Shown here in pieces: positions 1-5,732 of a stretch of DNA of 7,551 nt. The stretch is from Lachnospiraceae bacterium UBA3814 (GTDB lineage: Bacteria > Bacillota > Clostridia > Lachnospirales > Lachnospiraceae). The position numbers and the translations under genes are program-made. The first letter of the stretch is position 1, and each line of letters starts with the position of its first letter. The notes beneath the pieces were generated by a model. It was not told the origin of the DNA and did no database searches. It saw only the letters and a program-made list of their open reading frames with translations. Where the stretch lies: assembly GCA_002368575.1 (NCBI GenBank), contig DFEA01000006.1, positions 1-7,551 on the forward strand, in the 5' to 3' direction.

Positions 1-1
1 C

Positions 2-799
2 CCAGCCGTGCTCGTCATCGCCGATAAGAAGACGCTTGGGATCTGTTGAAAGGGTGGTTTTTCCTGTGCCGGAAAGGCCGAAGAAGATCGCGGTATGCTT
101 ACCCTCCATATCGGTATTTGCGGAACAGTGCATGGAAGCGATGCCCTTAAGCGGAAGGAAATAGTTCTGCATCGAGAAGAGACCCTTCTTCATTTCGCCG
201 CCGTACCAGGTATTTAAGATAACCTGCTCCTTGCTGGAAACGTTGAACATTGCGACCGTCTCGGAATGAAGACCGAGCTCCTTGTAGTTTTCGCATTTAG
301 CCTTGGAGGCATTGTAGCAAACGAAGTCGGGCTCAAAGTTCTCAAGCTCCTCGTCGGTGGGAACGATGAACATATTCTTTACAAAATGAGCCTGCCATGC
401 AACCTCCATGATGAAGCGCACTGCAAGACGGGTATCCTTGTTGGCTCCGCAGAAGCAGTCGACCACATAAAGCTTTCTGTTGGAAAGCTCATCAACCGCA
501 AGCTTTTTGCAGGCAGCCCAAGCTTCCTGTGAAGCAGGCTTGTTATCGTTGGGATATTCGTCGGATGTCCACCATACGGTATCCTTTGATACATCATCCA
601 TAACAATGAACTTATCCTTAGGTGAACGACCCGTATAGATACCGGTCATAACGTTAACGGCATCAAGCTCGGTAAGCTGTCCCTTGTCAAAGCCCGTAAG
701 CGAAGGATCCATCTCATCCTTGAACAACTGCTCATAGGAAGGATTATAACAGATCTCCGTAGTCCCCGTGATACCATACTTGCTTAAATCAACTGCCAT
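2..799 (-). CDS. pckA: ATP-dependent phosphoenolpyruvate carboxykinase, N-terminal half (cut by window edge)
   Basis: Cytosolic enzyme interconverting oxaloacetate + ATP and PEP + CO2 + ADP. I translated 266 residues from the ATG at 799-797; the frame stays open to the left edge, so about half of a protein of roughly 530 residues is present. Seen: TGRSPKDKF at residues 56-64 (R58 is the substrate-binding Arg of the family), NTWYGGEMKKG around 196-206 with a metal-binding Lys, MHCSAN with metal-ligand H224, the P-loop GLSGTGKTT at 241-249, and IGDDEHGW at 259-266 with the metal-binding Asp pair. The start is supported by AGAGGTAG a few bases upstream. It has its own promoter and a leader of about 120 nt. 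In anaerobic Firmicutes the enzyme may run either towards PEP or, in fermentation, towards oxaloacetate; direction is not visible here. The C-terminal adenine-binding part lies outside the window. Confidence 0.96.
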   Translation of the reverse strand, partial: MAVDLSKYGITGTTEICYNPSYEQLFKDEMDPSLTGFDKGQLTELDAVNVMTGIYTGRSPKDKFIVMDDVSKDTVWWTSDEYPNDNKPASQEAWAACKKLAVDELSNRKLYVVDCFCGANKDTRLAVRFIMEVAWQAHFVKNMFIVPTDEELENFEPDFVCYNASKAKCENYKELGLHSETVAMFNVSSKEQVILNTWYGGEMKKGLFSMQNYFLPLKGIASMHCSANTDMEGKHTAIFFGLSGTGKTTLSTDPKRLLIGDDEHGW

Positions 800-854
800 T
801 TTTCTACCTCTTTTCTTTGATAATTAATATGTATACTCGTGAACACAAATCACT

Positions 855-900
855 TGATGTCAGGGACGAAAGCCGCATGGCGCTTCCGGCCGCGACATCA
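855..900 (-). promoter_or_regulatory. Imperfect hairpin in the pckA leader
   Basis: TGATGTC at 855-861 and GACATCA at 894-900 are a perfect 7-bp inverted repeat. The GC-rich sequence between them can partly continue the pairing, including a short GCCGC/GCGC-type stem around 872-883, so the whole block folds as a long imperfect hairpin. It lies downstream of the predicted pckA start site, so it would be in the 5' leader of the mRNA. No U-run follows it, so it is not a simple terminator. It may be a protein or RNA regulatory site or an mRNA-stabilising structure. I do not recognise a known riboswitch class. Confidence 0.4.
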
Positions 901-925
901 TCATTTCTGTTTACAATCGGTAATG

Positions 926-954
926 ATTATACATGATAATATTCCCAAACGCAA
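926..954 (-). promoter_or_regulatory. Predicted sigma-A promoter of pckA
   Basis: Reading the minus strand, a -35 box TTGCGT (954-949) is followed after exactly 17 bp by a perfect -10 box TATAAT (931-926). Transcription would start near 919, about 120 nt before the pckA ATG. This implies that pckA can be transcribed independently of the upstream aminopeptidase gene, which reads in the same direction and ends at 981. The call rests on consensus match and spacing only. Confidence 0.6.
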
Positions 955-980
955 CGAAAAACCCTTAACTTTATCAAAGT

Positions 981-2777
981 TTAATTATAAATGGGTAAGC
1001 AGGCTTCCTTAAGCTCGGTTAACTCATCTCCCGTAAAGCCGTCCTTCAGGGCGTCATATACCCTTGAATGATAGGAATTAAGTATATTGAGCTCATCCCC
1101 TGTAAGAAGCTGCGGAAGGATCGCCTCCCTTTCATAGGGCACCAGGGTGAGCGGTTCAAAGCCCAGAAAGGTTCCCCACTCGTTTTTCTTTTTTTCGACG
1201 CACAGGAGCAGGTTTTCTATCCTTATCCCATATTTCCCCTCAAGATATATACCCGGCTCATCACTGGTGATCATACCCGCCTCAAGCTCCGGCTGCAGCC
1301 TGTCCGGTATTATCCTGTACCGGAAGGCCTGGGGTCCTTCATGAACACCAAGGAAGCTCCCAACGCCATGTCCCGTACCATGCCTGTAATCAATGAAGCG
1401 TTCCCAGATGGGGGCCCTTGCCGCAAGGTCAAGATTCTCACCGGTGCAGCCCTTCAGGAAAACCAGGCCCATAAGCCTTAAATGTCCCTTAAGCACCGTG
1501 GTGTAATCCTCCTTCATTTCATCGGTAAGAGGTCCCATGGCAATGGTCCTTGTAACATCGGTCGTTGCCCCGTTGTACTGCCCTCCGCTGTCCAAGAGCA
1601 GGAACCCCTCCGGCACAAGCTTCTTCGAATTGTCTGCCGGCGGAGCATAATGCACAATAGCGGCATTTTCCTGACAGGCGCAGATGGTTTCAAAGCTCGG
1701 TCCTGAATTACCGTGTATTTCGCTCCTCAGCTCATCAATATACCTTGCCGCGGTGTATTCGTCACACTCCTCCCCGGCCTTCACCCTTTTCTTTATATCA
1801 AAGATCCATTTTGTTACTGCCATGCCGTCAAGTACATGATATTTTATGGAATTCTTTATTTCTGTTTTGTTTTTAACGGCCTTCTCCACGATGCGGGTAT
1901 GATCCACATCTATCATTTCGTTGTTTTCCGACAGGGCACAGTAAAGGCTTGAATTTATATAGTTCTTGTCACAGATTATCCTCGCCCTTTCAGGAAAATT
2001 CAGATTTGTGTAAATATCCTCATAGGGCCTTATCGTATTCCCGCAGGCGCTCATGACCGCATACAGCTCATTGCAGGCGGCGTTCCTGTCCAGAAACAGG
2101 ATGGTCTTCTGGTTTGAAACGAAGGCATAGGAATAAGCTGCCGGAGTATACTTTATATCGGAGCCCCGTATGTTGAACAGCCACATGATATCCGCAAGCT
2201 CCGTAAGGATGACTCCGTCGCCGCCGTATTCCTTCATTTTCTCAAGGACCATACCGATCTTCTCATCCATCGTTTTTCCCGCGATACTGTTCTTTAAAAG
2301 GCTTACACGGTTTCTGGTCTTTTTTGGCCTGTCCTCCCAGACCTCCCCGGCATAATCAAGGCTGTTGTCCACTCTTCCCCCGTTTTTGACCGTTGACAGA
2401 AGCTCCTCATACATTCTCTCACTGATATGAGAGCCGTCAACTCCTATAGTGCTTTCGGAGGCATATGTCTTAAGATACTCAGTAAGGGAAGGCACATTTT
2501 TCTCCTCCTGCTTAAGGAGCTTTATACCGCTGCCGTCAAGCTCCCTTTCGGCCTGGAGGAAATACCTTCCGTCGGTCCACAGAAAGGCCTCCCGCTTTCC
2601 TATAAGAAGAGTGCCTGCCGAGCCTGTAAAGCCGGAAAGATAATCCCTGAACTTATAATAATCGTCAATATATTCAGACATATGCGAATCCGAGGTATAA
2701 ACTATATAATAATCCAGTCCGTCCCTCTCCATAAGCTCCCTTAGCGCATCGATCCTCTTACTGTAAATATTGTCCAT
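981..2777 (-). CDS. pepP: Xaa-Pro aminopeptidase (aminopeptidase P, M24B family, long three-domain form)
   Basis: Cytosolic metallopeptidase removing an N-terminal residue that precedes proline, important for degrading proline-containing peptides. The product is 598 residues, close to the roughly 620 of human XPNPEP1 and longer than the 440-residue E. coli PepP. The N-terminal two-thirds carries two creatinase-like domains (about 1-300) and the C-terminal part the pita-bread catalytic domain (about 310-540), followed by a C-terminal extension. Metal ligands are visible as D396 (LLLDSGG), D407 (TTDVTR), H470 (HGTGHGVG), E507 (SDEPGIY) and E521 (RIENLLL). Spacings of 11, 63, 37 and 14 residues are close to those of the eukaryotic enzyme. 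H376 in IVHYAP and H479 in GVHEGP match the other conserved active-site histidines. GGGAGAT lies just upstream of the ATG. No signal peptide. It stands alone, divergent from citrate synthase. The gene symbol is by family and not strictly orthologous to E. coli pepP. Confidence 0.95.
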   Translation of the reverse strand: MDNIYSKRIDALRELMERDGLDYYIVYTSDSHMSEYIDDYYKFRDYLSGFTGSAGTLLIGKREAFLWTDGRYFLQAERELDGSGIKLLKQEEKNVPSLTEYLKTYASESTIGVDGSHISERMYEELLSTVKNGGRVDNSLDYAGEVWEDRPKKTRNRVSLLKNSIAGKTMDEKIGMVLEKMKEYGGDGVILTELADIMWLFNIRGSDIKYTPAAYSYAFVSNQKTILFLDRNAACNELYAVMSACGNTIRPYEDIYTNLNFPERARIICDKNYINSSLYCALSENNEMIDVDHTRIVEKAVKNKTEIKNSIKYHVLDGMAVTKWIFDIKKRVKAGEECDEYTAARYIDELRSEIHGNSGPSFETICACQENAAIVHYAPPADNSKKLVPEGFLLLDSGGQYNGATTDVTRTIAMGPLTDEMKEDYTTVLKGHLRLMGLVFLKGCTGENLDLAARAPIWERFIDYRHGTGHGVGSFLGVHEGPQAFRYRIIPDRLQPELEAGMITSDEPGIYLEGKYGIRIENLLLCVEKKKNEWGTFLGFEPLTLVPYEREAILPQLLTGDELNILNSYHSRVYDALKDGFTGDELTELKEACLPIYN

Positions 2778-2837
2778 TACAAATCTCCCTGGAAAAAACC
2801 TTCAGCGGTCTGTCATAAATACTGCACACAAACTATT

Positions 2838-2843
2838 ATTATA
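2838..2843 (-). promoter_or_regulatory. Probable -10 box of the aminopeptidase P promoter
   Basis: On the minus strand a perfect TATAAT lies about 60 bp upstream of the aminopeptidase ATG at 2777. The sequence 17 bp further upstream (TGGATT) is a poor -35 match, so only the -10 is convincing. Transcription would begin near 2831. The MITE-like element begins about 50 bp upstream of this box. Confidence 0.45.
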
Positions 2844-2892
2844 CATAAAAACGAGGATAAAATCCACCCTTCCCCAATATGCGTTTATCGTA

Positions 2893-2900
2893 AAATCGAT
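2893..2900 (+). repeat. Left copy of 8-bp direct repeat AAATCGAT (candidate target-site duplication)
   Basis: AAATCGAT directly abuts the left terminal inverted repeat and is repeated exactly at 3046-3053, directly abutting the right one. It contains the palindrome ATCGAT, so some of the match could reflect insertion preference rather than duplication. Confidence 0.65.
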
Positions 2901-3045
2901 GTTACTATTCACAGCCGAATCGCGCACTTGCTGCGCGATTGCGGGCCACAACTTATGGCTTGAGATGGGTTTTGCCCATCGCCGAAGGCGATTTATAATG
3001 GCAAAACCCGTTACTATCACAGCCAAAAAGGCTGTGAATAGTAAC

Positions 3046-3053
3046 AAATCGAT
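3046..3053 (+). repeat. Right copy of 8-bp direct repeat AAATCGAT (candidate target-site duplication)
   Basis: Exact copy of 2893-2900, in direct orientation and directly adjacent to the right terminal inverted repeat. It lies 10 bp upstream of the -35 box of the citrate synthase promoter. Confidence 0.65.
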
Positions 3054-3063
3054 CACGCTTTCC

Positions 3064-3093
3064 TTGTCACAGACCCTCATGACATGGTATAAT
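3064..3093 (+). promoter_or_regulatory. Predicted strong sigma-A promoter of the citrate synthase operon
   Basis: TTGTCA (3064-3069, five of six consensus bases) is separated by 18 bp from a perfect TATAAT (3088-3093). The -10 is preceded by TGG, giving an extended -10. Transcription is predicted to start near 3100, which would give citrate synthase an untranslated leader of about 280 nt. No closer promoter of comparable quality was seen before the gene. Confidence 0.65.
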
Positions 3094-3099
3094 ATAAAA

Positions 3100-3381
3100 G
3101 ATTGCTTGCAGCGGTCCCGGTATGGTTCCGGTTATCATGGGAAACAGCTTTGTTCGTTTCCTCATGCGCCTGCAGGAGCGCTGAAAGCATCGTCTGTTAT
3201 GGTAAGCGCCGGATAAACCTGCCGTTTACTGTAATGCCTCCGGCGGATACGCACGGATTCCCTTAGCGGATATGCAGACCAAAGGCTGCCGGAATCCCGC
3301 GCAGTAAACGCCATTAGGCTAAAACCTGATGTCGTTTACCATAATAATGTTTACGACTGCGAGCGGAAAGTGAGGTGGAAA
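3100..3381 (+). promoter_or_regulatory. Long structured 5' leader of citrate synthase, candidate cis-regulatory RNA
   Basis: This stretch of about 280 bases holds no convincing gene; the best frame starting at 3122 encodes only 20 codons and has no ribosome-binding site. It is rich in complementary segments: CATGGGAAAC (3136-3145) with GTTTCC-t-CATG (3156-3166), CGCCGGA (3207-3213) with TCCGGCG (3239-3245), CGTTTACTG (3223-3231) with CAGTAAACG (3302-3310), GGATTCC (3255-3261) with GGAATCC (3291-3297), and a small GCAG..CTGC hairpin inside the last (3274-3289). The second and third pairs cross, so they form a pseudoknot or are alternative folds. I compared it by eye with the T-box, TPP and cobalamin consensus motifs and found no match. 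It could be a novel leader or the remnant of another intergenic repeat. Confidence 0.4.
3372..3378 (+). promoter_or_regulatory. Ribosome-binding site deciding the citrate synthase start
   Basis: GAGGTGG lies just upstream of the ATG at 3382. An in-frame GTG at 3370 would extend the protein by four residues but overlaps this site and has only a weak purine run before it, so ATG 3382 is preferred. Confidence 0.7.
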
Positions 3382-4755
3382 ATGGCGGCAGATGTTAAAA
3401 AGTTATATGAAAACACCCCAAAGATCCTTGAGCTTTCGGAATTGAACGCTAAAAACAGTTATATTGATCCGAAGTTGTATCTGAAATATGATGTTAAAAG
3501 GGGGCTTCGTGATATTTCAGGAAAAGGGGTTCTTGCAGGGCTTACCCGGATCTCCGATGTAAGAGCCAATAAAACGGTAAACGGCGAGACCGTTCCTGCC
3601 GAGGGTGAGCTTTTTTACCGCGGCTATAACGTAAAGGATCTGGTAAAGGGCTTTACCTCGGAAAACCGGTTCGGCTTTGAGGAGATCACCTATCTCCTTC
3701 TTTTCGGCATACTTCCGAATGAAAAGGACCTTGAGGAATTTAACACGATGCTGGCGGGCTACCGTTCTCTTCCCACCAGCTTTGTCAGAGATATAATAAT
3801 GAAGGCTCCCAGCCGCGATATGATGAATACGCTTTCACGGAGCATCCTTACTCTTTATTCCTATGATGACAAGGCGGATGATACATCCATGCCTAATGTT
3901 CTGAGACAGTGCCTGCAGCTTATATCGCTGTTCCCCATGCTGTCTGTTTACGGGTATCAGGCTTACCGTCATTATCATGACAACAAAAGCCTTTATATAC
4001 ATGCTCCAAAGCCGGAGCTTTCTACGGCGGAGAATCTTCTGAGGATCCTGCGCTCAAACAAAAAATATACCGAGCTTGAGGCGAGGATACTTGATGTCGC
4101 ACTGGTCCTTCATATGGATCACGGCGGAGGCAACAATTCCACCTTTACCACCCATGTGGTATCCTCCACCGGCACCGATACCTACTCCGTAATGGCTGCA
4201 GCCATAGGCTCACTTAAGGGTCCGAAGCACGGAGGCGCAAACATCAAGGTTGTAGATATGTTTGAGGATCTTAAGCACCGGGTCAGGGACTGGACCGATG
4301 AGGAGGAGGTATCCCGTTATCTTCTGGGGCTTTTAAGAAAAGAGGAATTTGACCGTCAGGGCCTTATTTACGGTATGGGACACGCAGTCTACTCTCTTTC
4401 CGATCCCAGAGAAAAGATATTCAGAAGCTATGTTGAAAAGCTTGCCGTGGAAAAGGGGCTTGAGAAGGAATTTGATCTTTATGCCCTGGTGGAAAAACTG
4501 GGCCCTGAGGTCATTGCAAAGGAAAGAAAGATCTACAAGGGCGTCTGCTGCAACGTAGACTTCTATTCCGGCTTCGTATACCAGATGCTGGGCCTTCCGA
4601 AGGAGCTGTTCACCCCCATCTTTGCGGTAGCCCGTATCTCGGGATGGAGCGCCCACAGGCTTGAGGAGCTTGCTCAGAACGGCAAGATCATCCGCCCTGC
4701 ATACCGACCGGTCGGAGACGATCTTGACTATGTGCCCATAGCTGAAAGACAGTAA
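3382..4755 (+). CDS. Citrate synthase
   Basis: Cytosolic enzyme condensing oxaloacetate with acetyl-CoA to citrate; in anaerobic Firmicutes it usually feeds the oxidative branch to 2-oxoglutarate and glutamate. From ATG 3382 the product is 457 residues, slightly longer than the 427 of E. coli GltA. Conserved features seen, in this numbering: HMDHGGGNNST around 244-254 with H247, GPKHGGAN with catalytic H283, GMGHAVY with oxaloacetate-binding H334, DPRE with Arg343, NVDFYSG with catalytic D393, and AVARISGWSAH with Arg418. The catalytic His-His-Asp set is complete. The first 45 residues resemble the N-terminal extension of some clostridial enzymes rather than a zinc-type GltA start. Citrate synthase and 2-methylcitrate synthase are similar; with no prp genes nearby, citrate synthase is preferred. 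No aconitase or isocitrate dehydrogenase gene follows; the next gene, 38 bp on, is a receiver protein. Confidence 0.94.
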   Translation: MAADVKKLYENTPKILELSELNAKNSYIDPKLYLKYDVKRGLRDISGKGVLAGLTRISDVRANKTVNGETVPAEGELFYRGYNVKDLVKGFTSENRFGFEEITYLLLFGILPNEKDLEEFNTMLAGYRSLPTSFVRDIIMKAPSRDMMNTLSRSILTLYSYDDKADDTSMPNVLRQCLQLISLFPMLSVYGYQAYRHYHDNKSLYIHAPKPELSTAENLLRILRSNKKYTELEARILDVALVLHMDHGGGNNSTFTTHVVSSTGTDTYSVMAAAIGSLKGPKHGGANIKVVDMFEDLKHRVRDWTDEEEVSRYLLGLLRKEEFDRQGLIYGMGHAVYSLSDPREKIFRSYVEKLAVEKGLEKEFDLYALVEKLGPEVIAKERKIYKGVCCNVDFYSGFVYQMLGLPKELFTPIFAVARISGWSAHRLEELAQNGKIIRPAYRPVGDDLDYVPIAERQ

Positions 4756-4793
4756 CCTTTCATATTTTTTAAACCCTTTATAAGGAGGAAATC

Positions 4794-5168
4794 ATGACCA
4801 ACGAAACACCAAAATTTTTAATCTGTGACGATTCCATACTCGCAAGGAAAAAACTTGTCGACACCCTTAATTCCCTGGGATATGAAGACGTGATCTCGGT
4901 GGCCAATGGAGATGAGGCCGTCAATTCATACAAGACGGAAAAACCGGATGTCGTGATACTTGATATAGTAATGCCTGTCAAGGACGGTATTACGGCGACA
5001 AGGGAGATCATTGAGTATGATAAGGATGCTTTAATCATCATTTCTTCAAGTGTCGGAACACAGTCTCACCTGAAGGAGGTCATTAAAGCCGGGGCAAAGG
5101 ATTTTATCCAGAAGCCCATCGATCCGAAGCTGCTTGACGAGATAATAAAGCATTGTCTTAAAAAATAG
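4794..5168 (+). CDS. Stand-alone response regulator receiver protein (CheY-like)
   Basis: A 124-residue single receiver domain with no output domain, expected in the cytosol. Seen: the acidic pair D12-D13 (ICDDS), phospho-acceptor D57 in VVILDIVMP, the small hydroxyl residue at S84/S85 in IIISSS, and the conserved K107 in FIQKPID. All key receiver residues are present, so it should be phosphorylatable. It probably acts by protein-protein contact, as CheY does, but motor binding cannot be claimed: single-domain receivers also serve in phosphorelays. A strong AAGGAGG (4782-4788) precedes the ATG. The 38-bp gap after citrate synthase has no terminator, and the CheX-like gene begins 14 bp downstream, so all three are probably co-transcribed. 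No histidine kinase is present in the window. Confidence 0.92.
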   Translation: MTNETPKFLICDDSILARKKLVDTLNSLGYEDVISVANGDEAVNSYKTEKPDVVILDIVMPVKDGITATREIIEYDKDALIIISSSVGTQSHLKEVIKAGAKDFIQKPIDPKLLDEIIKHCLKK

Positions 5169-5182
5169 GAGGCTATAACAGA

Positions 5183-5683
5183 ATGACGGAATTTGATAAG
5201 GATCTTTCTCAGTTTGTATCTATCTATATAGAACGGCTTACAGAAAATATCAAGGAACATGCTAACCCTGATATGAAGCTGCTTCCTGTGATCACATACG
5301 ATGCTTATGAGCTTTCGGAGGAACTCTCTCAGGAGATCACCGGATATCCGTCTGCTTTTTCAGCTATTAACGGCGATCCTGAAACTCTTGTTAAATTTGC
5401 GGAAGACTATGCGAGAGTCGGTATCGATAAGTTCGATGATCTTTGCAGAGAAGCGCTTTTGGATTTTCTGAACCTGATCAACGGTCTATTCGTAGTTTAC
5501 CTGTCTCAGAACAATATCTTTGAGCTGAGCTTAAATGCCCCCAACCGGGACAAGAACAGCGTGGCCCTGGATTCCGATACCCATGGCGACATATATGCCA
5601 TCCCGGTGGAGTTTTCCTATGGTGTGGTCACCTTTGTGCTGGCAGAGCCCAGGGAGTTTAAAAAAGCAGCCGGGCAGGCATGA
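5183..5683 (+). CDS. CheX-like chemotaxis phosphatase-domain protein
   Basis: A 166-residue soluble protein. The C-terminal half (about 60-155) looks like the CheC/CheX/FliY phosphatase fold. A helix carries DFLNLINGLF (D94-x-x-N97), matching the ExxN catalytic signature of CheX except that Asp replaces Glu, followed by strands ending in IPVEFSYGVVTFVLAE. Family members dephosphorylate phospho-CheY, so the receiver encoded 14 bp upstream is the natural partner. The N-terminal 55 residues show no clear domain. Only one signature copy is seen, which favours CheX over two-site CheC. AGGAGG (5167-5172) overlaps the stop codon of the receiver gene, a sign of translational coupling. The last codons and stop lie inside a hairpin that serves as terminator for the opposing thrC. 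Assignment rests on motif and context; activity with Asp at the catalytic position is uncertain. Confidence 0.65.
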   Translation: MTEFDKDLSQFVSIYIERLTENIKEHANPDMKLLPVITYDAYELSEELSQEITGYPSAFSAINGDPETLVKFAEDYARVGIDKFDDLCREALLDFLNLINGLFVVYLSQNNIFELSLNAPNRDKNSVALDSDTHGDIYAIPVEFSYGVVTFVLAEPREFKKAAGQA

Positions 5684-5697
5684 CACCCGGCCCGGCT
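5660..5697 (-). terminator. Rho-independent terminator of thrC, overlapping the 3' end of the cheX-like gene
   Basis: GCCCGGCT (5697-5690) and AGCCGGGC (5675-5668) form a perfect 8-bp GC-rich stem. On the minus strand it is followed after two bases by a run of six T (5665-5660). It lies 36 bp past the thrC stop. On the plus strand no T-run follows, so termination of the citrate synthase operon is less obvious. The stop codon of the cheX-like gene (5681-5683) falls in the loop. Confidence 0.75.
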
Positions 5698-5732
5698 GAT
5701 GAAACGGCAAGCCATTTCGTTAGCCGGTATAA

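Larger units (their letters stand above)
2893..3053. mobile_element. MITE-like palindromic element with terminal inverted repeats and target-site duplication
   Basis: A 145-bp unit at 2901-3045 begins with GTTACTATTCACAGCC (2901-2916) and ends with its perfect reverse complement (3030-3045). It is flanked by an 8-bp direct repeat AAATCGAT (2893-2900 and 3046-3053), as expected for a target-site duplication. The interior is nearly all hairpins: AATCGCGCA/TGCGCGATT (2918-2926 with 2932-2940), GGGTTTTGCC/GGCAAAACCC (2967-2976 with 3000-3009) enclosing ATCGCC-GAA-GGCGAT (2978-2992), and a 15-nt near-copy of the terminal repeat at 3010-3024 that pairs with the right end. It has no transposase or convincing coding frame, so any movement would need an enzyme supplied elsewhere. 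It sits between the divergent aminopeptidase and citrate synthase promoters. It might instead be a REP/BIME-like intergenic repeat; the direct repeat favours insertion. No family name can be given from this sequence alone. Confidence 0.75.

Noticed and set aside
266..606. Plus- and minus-strand frames of 75-88 codons at the left end
   Set aside because: They are out-of-frame readings of pckA, whose true frame continues off the window and shows unambiguous PEP carboxykinase motifs.
961..981. AACTTT/AAAGTT hairpin followed by GGGTTTTT as a terminator of the aminopeptidase gene
   Set aside because: The stem is six A/T-rich pairs, overlaps the stop codon and is separated from the T-run by five bases, so it is too weak to call.
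1068..1952. Several plus-strand frames inside the aminopeptidase gene
   Set aside because: Antisense shadows of a full-length gene with intact catalytic residues; none has a ribosome-binding site or family motifs.
2802..3080. 92-codon minus-strand frame in the divergent intergenic region
   Set aside because: It runs straight through the palindromic element and the aminopeptidase promoter, has no ribosome-binding site at its ATG, and its composition follows the repeat rather than a protein.
3122..3184. 20-codon leader peptide starting at ATG 3122
   Set aside because: No ribosome-binding site, no run of regulatory codons, and it coincides with a strong hairpin.
2770..3216. 148-codon plus-strand frame across the same region
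   Set aside because: It crosses the whole element, both promoters and part of the citrate synthase leader, with no ribosome-binding site or recognisable protein signature.
3284..3301. T-box-like sequence (GGCTGCCGGAATCCCGCG) in the citrate synthase leader
   Set aside because: It differs from the conserved GGGTGGNACCGCG T-box core at key positions, and a T-box would be unexpected for citrate synthase.
3326..3333. TGATGTCG shared by the citrate synthase and pckA leaders
   Set aside because: An 8-base match in two leaders is easily due to chance and the surrounding sequence does not align.
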